Shown: in pieces, positions 8,252 through 16,072 of the stretch
How the letters are laid out: every line of letters starts with the position of its first letter
Position numbering within the stretch: position 1 is the first letter of the stretch
Position numbers and translations under genes: made by a program
Assembly: GCA_016188675.1 (NCBI GenBank)
Contig: JACPHJ010000065.1
Location: 32,760 to 96,759 of the forward strand
Source of the DNA: Planctomycetota bacterium
GTDB taxonomy: Bacteria > Planctomycetota > Brocadiia > Brocadiales > Brocadiaceae
DNA: 64,000 nucleotides
Direction of reading: 5' to 3'
The notes under the pieces: generated by a model
Databases searched by the model: none
What the model was told of the DNA's origin: nothing
What the model saw: the letters and a program-made list of their open reading frames with translations, nothing else

Positions 8252-9526
8252 TTAATACCCAAGGCACATTAACAGGATGCCGGTGCTAATGGGTACGAGT
8301 AAATTATCCAGCGACTTCAGCGGCAGTGATTCAATTATACTGGAAAACGATGCGGCGAGCAAAGCATAGGAAACGGGTAAATAGATACATCCACAAAGGA
8401 ATGCCACAATCCAGGCCGCCATAGTGCCTTCCCAGCTCTTTTTTTTGTTATAAAATATACGATGGTTACCCATGCCTCGTCCAACTATGGTTGCAGCCGC
8501 ATCAGCAAAGGCTACGATCAGGATGACGGTGCTTGCGATAACTGGAGGGAAAAACAGCAAGGCAAGGATTGCCCCCAGCACGAGGGTTATTGGCCCAAAC
8601 GCAATACCGCGCTCTTCCATCCTGCGAATGCTGGATTTAGTTATACTTCCTAACATAGGGAATGAATATCCATTGATTCTTAGACATTCGGAGATCAGAT
8701 AAACAACCGGCAAGGCAAAGAGCACCGTTAGGGTTGTATGATAAACCAAACTTGAAAATACAGGCACGCATGCGATGAGTATGTGTAAGAGTTTTCTGCG
8801 GATTTCCTGATACCATGAGTGCGTGTATTGCTTGCGCATGCCGGCGAAGAGGGTCTTGTAAGTATCGGCAGCTTCTATATCCAAAATGTCCAGCACTTCT
8901 GCGAGATTCCCGCTGTCAATCAGGTACTGCGCCTGCTGCCGGACGGGATAATGGGCATTAACACCGATGTTTATACTGGCCTTATGCATGATATTGAGAT
9001 TGTTCCGGTCGTCCACAAGGACGATTGTGTCTTTCCATGTGAGGTTGTTTTCGTGTAATATTTCTTCGATGATTTCTTTCTTCCCTATGGATTTGGAAAG
9101 ACGGCCAAATACCTCCCCCGTTAATTGGCTGTTATTTATATCAATCTTAACGCCGTAACCGCTATTTGCTGATAATCTGGCCGTAAGGTCTTTTACAAAG
9201 AGATCGGGCACCCCACTGCTGATGAGTACCACCCGATAGCCATGTTTGCGTAATGTATCAATCGTTTCCCTTGCATGTTTTATTACGGTAATGTTCTGAT
9301 AAACTTTTTTGGCCTGTTCAAGCGTAATACCTTTAAAACGTGCATAAACCCTTGCGATTAATTCCTGGATGGATATTTTGTTTATGTTAAACAGAAAGCA
9401 TAACAGGGCTGTTCGGATGTATATTAATGTTCCGGTGTGTCGTGCCAGGTGCAAAATGAAATGTCCTTTAAACAGGACACCGTCTACATCCATTACCACG
9501 AGTTTTTTAATGGAGCTATTTATCAT
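8252..9526 (-). CDS. HAD phosphatase-dolichol/phytol kinase-like fusion protein
   Basis: A 424-residue fusion. Residues ~1-220 are a SerB-like HAD phosphatase: DVDGV nucleophile motif near 13-17, 'VVLISSG' motif II, and 'VLVDDRNN' motif IV. Residues ~235-424 form a polytopic membrane domain of about six segments with 'EIRRKLLHI' and 'FADAAATIVGRGMG ... NKKKSWEGTMA'. These are typical of the CTP-dependent dolichol/phytol kinase and CDP-diglyceride synthase superfamily. The membrane half probably phosphorylates a polyprenol- or phytol-like alcohol. The HAD half could remove phosphate from a related lipid or metabolite. Pathway is unknown; the geranylgeranyl-reductase genes nearby make isoprenoid lipid chemistry plausible. 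Confidence 0.75.
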   Translation of the reverse strand: MINSSIKKLVVMDVDGVLFKGHFILHLARHTGTLIYIRTALLCFLFNINKISIQELIARVYARFKGITLEQAKKVYQNITVIKHARETIDTLRKHGYRVVLISSGVPDLFVKDLTARLSANSGYGVKIDINNSQLTGEVFGRLSKSIGKKEIIEEILHENNLTWKDTIVLVDDRNNLNIMHKASINIGVNAHYPVRQQAQYLIDSGNLAEVLDILDIEAADTYKTLFAGMRKQYTHSWYQEIRRKLLHILIACVPVFSSLVYHTTLTVLFALPVVYLISECLRINGYSFPMLGSITKSSIRRMEERGIAFGPITLVLGAILALLFFPPVIASTVILIVAFADAAATIVGRGMGNHRIFYNKKKSWEGTMAAWIVAFLCGCIYLPVSYALLAASFSSIIESLPLKSLDNLLVPISTGILLMCLGY

Positions 9527-9573
9527 TAACTGAGTCTTAAATTTTGCGTTTGTCCGGCGCTTGCAATATACAG

Positions 9574-9816
9574 CTAAAACATTCCTACGATTATTCGTTT
9601 TACAATGCCTAAGCCAATAAACACAATTACCGGTGAAAAGTCTATACCTTTAAAAGGCGGGAGGAGTTTTCGCACGGGATTTAATACAGGGTCTGTGATT
9701 TTGTAGAGGAATCGTATAGCCTGATTATAAGGGTTGTGCGGCACCCATGAGATTACTATTCTAACAAGCAGCGCGATTTCGTAAAGTCCAATAAGTTTGC
9801 CTAAAAGGTCTCCCAT
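9574..9816 (-). CDS. YggT family membrane protein
   Basis: An 80-residue protein with two hydrophobic segments. It carries the family pattern 'LLVRIVISWVPHNPYNQAIRFLYKITDPVLNPVRKLLPP', in which the DP(V/L)L-P-RK loop is diagnostic. YggT proteins are inner-membrane proteins linked to osmotic-shock tolerance and, in some lineages, to cell or plastid division; the molecular role is unclear. GGAG-like sequence (AAAAGGAGCT) precedes the ATG. It is followed 48 bp later by the HAD-kinase fusion on the same strand. Confidence 0.85.
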   Translation of the reverse strand: MGDLLGKLIGLYEIALLVRIVISWVPHNPYNQAIRFLYKITDPVLNPVRKLLPPFKGIDFSPVIVFIGLGIVKRIIVGMF

Positions 9817-10049
9817 GTAAAAGCTCCTTTTTCAATGAGTAGAAGGACAAATGTTTTATATATCTATGGTAGATAAGATTGCAAAATTTTATCATAGGTC
9901 AATATATAGAGCAACAAAATAAATGTGAGAAGATAGGGTCTATTGAAGGATATGCTTACTTGAAATATAGGATATGGCGTGGTAAAATTTCATCCTGATA
10001 GTTTTGTCCCGAATGAATTGAAAGTGTAATAAGGAAGAAAAAGGAAAAA

Positions 10050-10628
10050 ATGAAGATCGGTGGCAACTCCATAGGTATCAAGGATACCACACAAATTATA
10101 TTGGATGAAATACAATCTGTGCTAGAAAAGATTGACGAGAGGGCGTATGAGGAGTTTCTTTCGTCTATTCTTAATGCAAAAAATATATTTGTGACAGGTC
10201 AGGGACGGTCGGGTCTCGTATCCCGCACCTTTGCCATGAGGCTCACCCACATCGGTTTAAATGCTTACTGTGTCGGGGATGCCACAACCCCGAATATCGA
10301 TAAAGGCGATTTACTGGTGGCGTGCAGCAGTTCCGGCAGCACGCATATAACCCGTTATATTGCAGGTCTGGCTAAGAAATCGCAGGCTACTATAGTAGCG
10401 GTAACCTCTCATAAAGATTCGCCGCTTGCGGGACAGGCCGATCTTATTATTGAACTGCCTGTGCAGGAAGTAAGCACCAACTATAAACATAGCGGGTCCA
10501 TTCAGTTCCGGAACACGCTCTTTGAGCAGGCGTGTCTGGTGTATCTGGACGGAGTCATCCTTTCGCTGGTGAATAAACTGAACAGTTCTGAAAAAGACAT
10601 GCACAAGCGGCATTCCAACCTTGAATAA
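10050..10628 (+). CDS. hxlB: 6-phospho-3-hexuloisomerase (SIS domain)
   Basis: A 192-residue single SIS-domain protein. 'NIFVTGQGRSGLVSRTFAMRLTHIGLNAYCVGDATTPNIDKGDLLVACSSSGST' carries the phosphosugar-binding Ser/Thr motifs and reads as 6-phospho-3-hexuloisomerase. That enzyme isomerises hexulose-6-phosphate to fructose-6-phosphate in the ribulose monophosphate pathway of formaldehyde fixation or pentose supply. The partner HxlA is not in the window, so a different SIS isomerase role remains possible. An AAGGA-type ribosome site precedes the ATG. It is divergent from yggT across a 233-bp gap and followed by the integron-like cassette. Confidence 0.85.
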   Translation: MKIGGNSIGIKDTTQIILDEIQSVLEKIDERAYEEFLSSILNAKNIFVTGQGRSGLVSRTFAMRLTHIGLNAYCVGDATTPNIDKGDLLVACSSSGSTHITRYIAGLAKKSQATIVAVTSHKDSPLAGQADLIIELPVQEVSTNYKHSGSIQFRNTLFEQACLVYLDGVILSLVNKLNSSEKDMHKRHSNLE

Positions 10629-10770
10629 AAAGCATTGCAGGAAGGGGGTAAAACCAGCCAGATGGTAGGGGCACGGTGCTCCGCGCCCTTATTATTGCTG
10701 TGTTTTGTTTGACATCTGTCATATCATACGATACTATACCGACATTTATGGAATAAAGATAAAAATGGAT

Positions 10771-12328
10771 GTTATGCCAATATGACCAGATGGTGAGTCC
10801 CTATCCATGAGTGAAGAAATTCCAAAGCTATTCATCTCTTATAGCTGGAGCACCCCCGACCACGAACAATGGGTCATTAAACTCGCGACAGAGTTGCGTG
10901 AGAGCGGCATCGACGTCATTCTCGACAAGTGGGATCTGAAGGAAGGACACGATGCACATGCCTTTATGGAAAAGATGGTCGCTGACTCTGGGATCAAAAA
11001 GGTTGTCATAGTCTGTGATCGGATTTATGCAGAAAAGGCAAATAGCCGGAGCGGAGGAGTCGGAACGGAAACCCAGATTATTTCCCCAGAGGTTTATGAC
11101 AAACAGGATCAAAGCAAGTTTGTTGCGATACTTTCTGAACGGGACGACCATGGGAAGCCGTACCTACCGATATATTACAAATCCAGAATATATATCGATC
11201 TTAGCGACAACGACCTTTATGCGAATAACTTTGAGCAGCTTCTACGTTGGGTTTATGACAAACCTCTTTACATAAAACCGGAAATTGGCAAGAAGCCTGT
11301 ATTCCTATCAGAATCAGAAACGACAAGTCTCGGAACAGCACCAAAGTTTCGACGAGCGCTCGATGCCATACGAAACAATAAAGACTACGCCAAAGGAGCG
11401 CTCAGTGAGTACTTCGACACGTTTGTCGAACATCTAGAACGGTTCCGCATTGGAAATGAGGAAGGTGAATTCGATGACAAGGTGGTACGAAGCATTGAGG
11501 AATTTCTTCCTTTCCGAAACGAAGCGGTGGAGATTTTTCTCGCTCTCGCTCAGTACAGAAATACAGTCGAAACCCACCAATTAGTACATCGATTCTTTGA
11601 ACTACTTATTCCGTACATGTATCGGCCCGAGCACGTTTCGTCTTGGAAAGACTGGGATTTCGACAACTTCTTCTACATCGTTCACGAACTCTTTATTTAC
11701 GCAATTGCTAGCTTTCTCAAGTATGAGTGTTTTGACGCGGTTTCTTACCTGGTCCGGCATCGCTACTACTTCGAAAAGGGCTCAAGCGAAGATAGGATGA
11801 TCTCGTTTGCGGATATCCGGCATTACATGCGCTCATTTGAGCATAGAAATAACCGTCTTCAGTTGCGACGCATATCCTTGAGAGCCGATTTGCTTGAACA
11901 AAGATCAAGAACATCCGGCCTCGCTTTTCTTTTGTTGATGCAGGCCGATTTCGTATTGTTCATGCGCGACTGTATCGACAGTGTGCGCAACAATACTTCG
12001 CAAAGTTGGTCGCCAGAAACATTGCTTTACTTAGAAAGACATGGAGGATCGTTCGAGATCTTTGCAAGGGCAGAATCGAAGGAATACTTCAACCGGATTA
12101 AATGTCTCTTTGATATTTCTGCTAAAACTGATTTGGAGCCCGTCTTGAAGGCCTTTCAGGAAGAAAAGCTTCGCATTCCAAGGTGGGAATGGAGTTCGTT
12201 TAATCCAGCGGCGTTGCTAGGTTACGAGCAGCTAGCGACTCGACCTTGAGAAGCGATGACAATGGACATAACAACCGCTTTGAGAGCGACGTGTGGTGCT
12301 GACGCACCACACGCGCCTCAAGCGGGCG
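10771..12328 (+). mobile_element. Putative solitary integron gene cassette carrying the SEFIR gene
   Basis: The left edge is proposed at GTTATGCC (10771-10778), only 36 bp before the ORF. The right edge is the GTT at 12328-12330, at the end of an attC-like hairpin. The supporting test is complementarity: in integron cassettes the inverse core at the left of attC pairs with the first bases of the same cassette. Here ACATAAC (12266-12272) matches the reverse complement of GTTATGC (GCATAAC) at six of seven positions. The cassette of ~1.56 kb has one ORF and no obvious promoter, as is usual. No integrase is present in the window, and no second attC lies upstream, so this would be an isolated insertion at a secondary site. 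Confidence 0.65.
10807..12249 (+). CDS. SEFIR domain protein, probable defence or signalling protein
   Basis: A 480-residue protein. Residues ~6-150 form a SEFIR domain (a TIR relative): 'KLFISYSWSTPDHEQWVIKLATELRESGIDVILDKWDL', then 'KVVIVCDRIYAEKA' and 'FVAILSERDDHGKPYLP'. Residues ~165-480 are a long helical region with no family I recognise. Bacterial SEFIR proteins are implicated in antiphage defence, in at least one case by NAD+ depletion; that role here is inference. It has higher GC and codon use unlike its neighbours, lies within a putative integron cassette, and is flanked by unrelated convergent genes, all consistent with transfer. An AGATGGTGAG-type site precedes the ATG. Confidence 0.8.
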   Translation: MSEEIPKLFISYSWSTPDHEQWVIKLATELRESGIDVILDKWDLKEGHDAHAFMEKMVADSGIKKVVIVCDRIYAEKANSRSGGVGTETQIISPEVYDKQDQSKFVAILSERDDHGKPYLPIYYKSRIYIDLSDNDLYANNFEQLLRWVYDKPLYIKPEIGKKPVFLSESETTSLGTAPKFRRALDAIRNNKDYAKGALSEYFDTFVEHLERFRIGNEEGEFDDKVVRSIEEFLPFRNEAVEIFLALAQYRNTVETHQLVHRFFELLIPYMYRPEHVSSWKDWDFDNFFYIVHELFIYAIASFLKYECFDAVSYLVRHRYYFEKGSSEDRMISFADIRHYMRSFEHRNNRLQLRRISLRADLLEQRSRTSGLAFLLLMQADFVLFMRDCIDSVRNNTSQSWSPETLLYLERHGGSFEIFARAESKEYFNRIKCLFDISAKTDLEPVLKAFQEEKLRIPRWEWSSFNPAALLGYEQLATRP

Positions 12329-12334
12329 TTACCT
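12265..12334 (+). other. attC-like recombination site (59-base element)
   Basis: Reading rightwards: R'' box CATAAC (12267-12272), spacer AA, L'' arm CCGCTTTGAG (12275-12284), a terminal hairpin, L' arm CTCAAGCGG (12317-12325), spacer GC, and R' GTTA (12328-12331). L'' and L' pair with one extrahelical T, as expected for the bottom-strand bulge that sets polarity. The terminal stem is CGTGTGGTGC/GCACCACACG (10 bp, perfect) with loop TGAC. Length (~70 bp), order and the AAC...GTT ends fit integron attC sites and particularly VCR-like ones. R' continues as GTTACCT rather than the consensus GTTRRRY. A plain terminator would not explain the AAC/GTT ends. Confidence 0.75.
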
Positions 12335-15007
12335 CTAAACAATACGCCTCACTAACCAGCGAATAAGTATTGCGCTTGTTTTTAGCAGGAGCGATATGCT
12401 GACCGTATCCAGTAATATTTCCCGATACGCCTTTTTTCCGGAGACGCTGTCGAACAGCGCCCGCCTCAATGCAGGGTGGTCGTTTGCAATGCGGATGATG
12501 GGCGTCAGAAAACCATAATAAGCGCCCCATATAACAAACCTTCTCACGGCATTTGCGTAAGGGAGGTCTTTTATGACCTCCAGAAAACCATCCACATAAA
12601 TTTCAAACGCCTCTTTGGATATGCCGGTATTCATCATGGTTTCTGCCGCTTTGATACCCATCAGGCATGCTGCATTGACACCTTTACCTTTAAACGGACG
12701 GATGAGGCCGGCTGCGTCCCCAATGGTGACGTATCGGTCGCCAAAAAGGTGTCTTGCAGGCTTTACCGGGAAACAGCCGCGATGGTAATCGAGAGAACCC
12801 AGCGATTCTTTGAAATTACCGGGGAGGATTTTCAATACGTCGGGTAATTGCAGGAATTCATCCATTGACCGGGAGGAAATTTTCGCCCCGGCAATGTTGA
12901 TGGTATAGTGATCGGCCTTTGGGGTAACTGCGCCAAATTCTATTTCTTTGAGTGACGGCAAAAAGGCATGGATGTACCCGTCGGTATTCTCCAGGTCGTG
13001 ATGCTTCCCCTTGGGATGAAATTTGGTAAGGATGGTTAACAGGAATTTTGGAGACTTGTACGGTGTTTCCCTTTCAAATACTCTATGTGTGCCTTCTTCG
13101 AGGCCGAATGCGCCCACGACGACATCGGCACGGACATGTTTTGTCTCGCTGTATACTGTAACCTTGCGTTCGCCAATTTCTACGTCGGTGACCTTGCTTC
13201 GTATAATGGTTGCTCCGGCCTCTTTTGCCTTTTGCAGGAGATAGGCGTCAAACTGAATCCTGCGCAGTGCATAGGAAATTTCCCCTTCTCCGTCAAGTTT
13301 TATGACGGAATCATCAGTATGGAGGTAATAACCGGGCACCTCCCTCTTAACAAGATGCCAGGGGAAAGGAATTCCCAGTTTATCTTCAATAATGTGTTCG
13401 ATGGGCTGCGAGAGGACGCCTGCACATTCATTATGTTCGACGCCGCCTTCGAAATCTTTATATTCGTAAATGATAACTTCGATATTGATATTTCTTTTTT
13501 TTGCGAGATTTATCAAGGCAATTGCACAACTGGCGCCTGCCGGACCTCCGCCGATTATTGCAACTGTTTGGCCGTTCTCCAGCGGCCCCAATCCCAATTC
13601 TTTCAGGAGGGTTAGCTTTTTTTCGTGTTTGCGGTGCGTGAGATTTTTAAAATTCCGATACCCTTGTTTTATAACAGCATAAAAGATGTGAGGAAACATG
13701 GTAAAATGCAAACGCGGGTTAATCGCCTTAAAAAAAATCTCTTTATAACTGGCGTTGCCGGTGACCATGTTCCACAGGATGCCGTTAATCTGTATGGACT
13801 CCCAGGCATTACGTCTTTTTATCAGATGATCAATTTGTGCATTTACCAATTCCTTCCGGGACGTAGTGTAGTCATGGATACCAAACATGAGCGTGCCAAA
13901 GAAATTGTCCTGAGCCAGTAGTTTTAAAGCGGGTTTATAATAGCCTTTCTTAAAAGCTCCTTCAGAGACGCCGCGTTCGAAAACAGTATGGGCGGCCAGT
14001 CGTGCCGTATCGAATGCAGATTCAATGCCATTTTTGTAAGTCCGCGAGATACTTGCATCGCCTATGATAACAAATCTGTTCGTGTAAGGATGGGCGGCAT
14101 GGGAAATGGGTATTTTGGGAAAGCAGATGCAAAGATCCTTCGGCAGTGACCAGCCTTTGGGGAGGAGTTCCCGGACCTTTTGATGGTTTATAAATTCCAC
14201 TAAATTGGCCTTTGTTATGTCCTCCTTTCCAACGAGTGAAACGGTAACATAATCCCCTTTTGGTATGAATGCGGCAAATTTGATGGGTTTTATGCCCAGT
14301 GCAAATACGTAAATCGTCCGATGAAAGCGTTCCTGAATATAGGAACGACCCAGGTGTAGTTCTGCATTGCATGTCCGGACAGATTGGGGTTCACGATATC
14401 CAAATTCCTTGCCTACGATCCTCTTTATCAGGGACGTGTTAAGCCCAAATGCCCCAACGACAAGGTCGGTGGACATCTTTTTTTGTACGCCTGCCTCTTT
14501 ATAAACGATGTTTACAAAATCCTCCGAATTTTTTGGCAGGTCTATTTCTTCTACCACCGCAGAAAGCACCTTTGCTCCCTGTGATGCCACATGTGTCAGT
14601 AAGAAATCGTCAAAACTGATATTGGTTGTCAACTCTGAAAATCGGGGACCGTTTCCGCGAAAGACGGTGATAATTTTTGGCTTGTGCCCCGGTTTTGGAT
14701 GGTATAACGGGATGCCGCGTTCCTGTGTCTGAAAGTAATAGCCGTCTATTTCCTGTTGGACGCGTGTTTTTGGCAGTACAATCCCCTCGCATTCCATTTT
14801 ATTGGTAAGGGTTTCGGACAAGACTCCTGCACACATATTGCAGCCGACAGGCCCCTTTTGAATAAAATCCCTCCCGTCAAGGATGGTGATATCTACTTTG
14901 CGTCCATATTCACGGGCAAGTCTTAATACGAAATGGGTAAAGAAACTCCCCGATGGGCCACCACCTATTACTACAATATTTGATTTGTCTTTAAGATAAA
15001 GTTTCAT
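12335..15007 (-). CDS. Tandem double geranylgeranyl-reductase-family flavoprotein
   Basis: An 890-residue protein made of two complete FAD-dependent geranylgeranyl-reductase-like modules. Module 1 has the dinucleotide motif at ~14-19 (VVIGGGPSGS) and a GD motif (FVIIGDASISRTYKNGIESAF, ~312). Module 2 begins at ~480 (VAIIGGGPAGAS) and has 'YVTIGDAAGLIRPFKGKGVNAA'. Both keep an early Cys-containing substrate loop (CNMCAGVLS; NECAGVLS). Such enzymes reduce double bonds in isoprenoid chains of archaeal lipids, chlorophyll or menaquinone, or belong to halogenase-like relatives; the substrate is unknown. Its start overlaps the end of the response regulator by 17 bp. Fusion of two modules is unusual. 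Confidence 0.8.
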   Translation of the reverse strand: MKLYLKDKSNIVVIGGGPSGSFFTHFVLRLAREYGRKVDITILDGRDFIQKGPVGCNMCAGVLSETLTNKMECEGIVLPKTRVQQEIDGYYFQTQERGIPLYHPKPGHKPKIITVFRGNGPRFSELTTNISFDDFLLTHVASQGAKVLSAVVEEIDLPKNSEDFVNIVYKEAGVQKKMSTDLVVGAFGLNTSLIKRIVGKEFGYREPQSVRTCNAELHLGRSYIQERFHRTIYVFALGIKPIKFAAFIPKGDYVTVSLVGKEDITKANLVEFINHQKVRELLPKGWSLPKDLCICFPKIPISHAAHPYTNRFVIIGDASISRTYKNGIESAFDTARLAAHTVFERGVSEGAFKKGYYKPALKLLAQDNFFGTLMFGIHDYTTSRKELVNAQIDHLIKRRNAWESIQINGILWNMVTGNASYKEIFFKAINPRLHFTMFPHIFYAVIKQGYRNFKNLTHRKHEKKLTLLKELGLGPLENGQTVAIIGGGPAGASCAIALINLAKKRNINIEVIIYEYKDFEGGVEHNECAGVLSQPIEHIIEDKLGIPFPWHLVKREVPGYYLHTDDSVIKLDGEGEISYALRRIQFDAYLLQKAKEAGATIIRSKVTDVEIGERKVTVYSETKHVRADVVVGAFGLEEGTHRVFERETPYKSPKFLLTILTKFHPKGKHHDLENTDGYIHAFLPSLKEIEFGAVTPKADHYTINIAGAKISSRSMDEFLQLPDVLKILPGNFKESLGSLDYHRGCFPVKPARHLFGDRYVTIGDAAGLIRPFKGKGVNAACLMGIKAAETMMNTGISKEAFEIYVDGFLEVIKDLPYANAVRRFVIWGAYYGFLTPIIRIANDHPALRRALFDSVSGKKAYREILLDTVSISLLLKTSAILIRWLVRRIV

Positions 15008-16049
15008 TTAACGATGCCACACAGGTAGTGAATATCTTAACAATTTCATAATCAAATTGTATGCCTGAATATTTCCTTAGCTCTTTGATGGCGTTTATAC
15101 TATCAGTAGCTTTGCGATATGGCCGCTCCGATAGCAATGCGTCGTAGGCGTCAGCTATTGCAACAATCCTGGCTTCCAGTGGAATTACCGTTCCTTTCAG
15201 TCCATCAGGATATCCGCTGCCGTCAATACGTTCGTGATGATACCTGACAATCCGGATAACCGTTTCGTTTTTAATAATGGGTGTAAGAATTCGTTCTCCG
15301 ATGAGCACATGTGTTTTGATGTGGTCGTATTCTTCCTTCGTTAACTTCTTTTTTTTGTCCAGGATGGATTCCCTGATACCTATTTTTCCGATATCGTGCA
15401 ATAAGCTTCCGAGTTTTACGTCTTCAGTGTACTCTTTTGAGAGATACATTTTTTCGCAAATGCCGGTGGTGTATTCTGTGACACGCCGGGAATGTCCCTC
15501 TAGATATTTATCCTTAGCTTCCAGGGCGAAGACGAGAGACGTAATGGCGTCCAGGAATAAATCTCTTATGCTTTTCGTCTGATCGGCTACCTTTTGTTCA
15601 AGTTTAAAATTCCATTCCTTAAGTTGTGTATTTTGCGACTGTATTAACTTGTTTAATCGCTCTAATTCCTTTTGTAAATTGTAATATTCGACGCCCTGTT
15701 TTATGATATTCAGGAGTTCGATATTGTTCCATGGTTTTGTGATGAACCGGTAAACTTCGCCTTCGTTTATTGCCTTTATGGCCGTCTCGACATCTGCGTA
15801 TCCCGTTAACATAACCCTGATTGTATCGGGTGATATTTTTTTTGTTTCATTGAGAAATTTTAAGCCGTCCATACCGGGCATTCTGTGGTCAGAGATTATC
15901 AGTTGGATATCTTCTCGCCTGATAATTTCCAACCCCTTGTTGCCGCTATTTGCAAAAAACAACTTATAGCCCTCGTCTTCAAGGAGTCTTTCTAAAGTAT
16001 TAAGTATGTTTTCTTCGTCATCTACGATGAGTATGTTATTTGGCTTCAC
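14991..16049 (-). CDS. Response regulator with HD-GYP phosphodiesterase domain
   Basis: About 352 residues from a GTG at 16049, chosen because GGAG (16057-16060) sits 7 nt upstream; an ATG at 16076 that overlaps the kinase stop (ATGA) lacks a ribosome site. Residues 1-120 are a receiver domain with phospho-acceptor Asp54 (LIISDHRMPGMDG) and the conserved Lys (FITKPW). A coiled coil follows, then an HD-GYP domain: HDIGKIG, and HHERIDGSGYPDGL. HD-GYP domains hydrolyse cyclic-di-GMP, and the key residues are present. It is coupled to the upstream kinase, so these two form a two-component pair. It also overlaps the downstream flavoprotein gene. Confidence 0.92.
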   Translation of the reverse strand: MKPNNILIVDDEENILNTLERLLEDEGYKLFFANSGNKGLEIIRREDIQLIISDHRMPGMDGLKFLNETKKISPDTIRVMLTGYADVETAIKAINEGEVYRFITKPWNNIELLNIIKQGVEYYNLQKELERLNKLIQSQNTQLKEWNFKLEQKVADQTKSIRDLFLDAITSLVFALEAKDKYLEGHSRRVTEYTTGICEKMYLSKEYTEDVKLGSLLHDIGKIGIRESILDKKKKLTKEEYDHIKTHVLIGERILTPIIKNETVIRIVRYHHERIDGSGYPDGLKGTVIPLEARIVAIADAYDALLSERPYRKATDSINAIKELRKYSGIQFDYEIVKIFTTCVASLNETLS

Positions 16050-16072
16050 TTTATATCTCCATAATTTCGAAT

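Noticed and set aside
12285..12316. Plain intrinsic terminator between the SEFIR gene and the flavoprotein gene
   Set aside because: The stem could terminate, but no U tail follows and the AAC...GTT ends plus L''/L' arms are better explained by attC.
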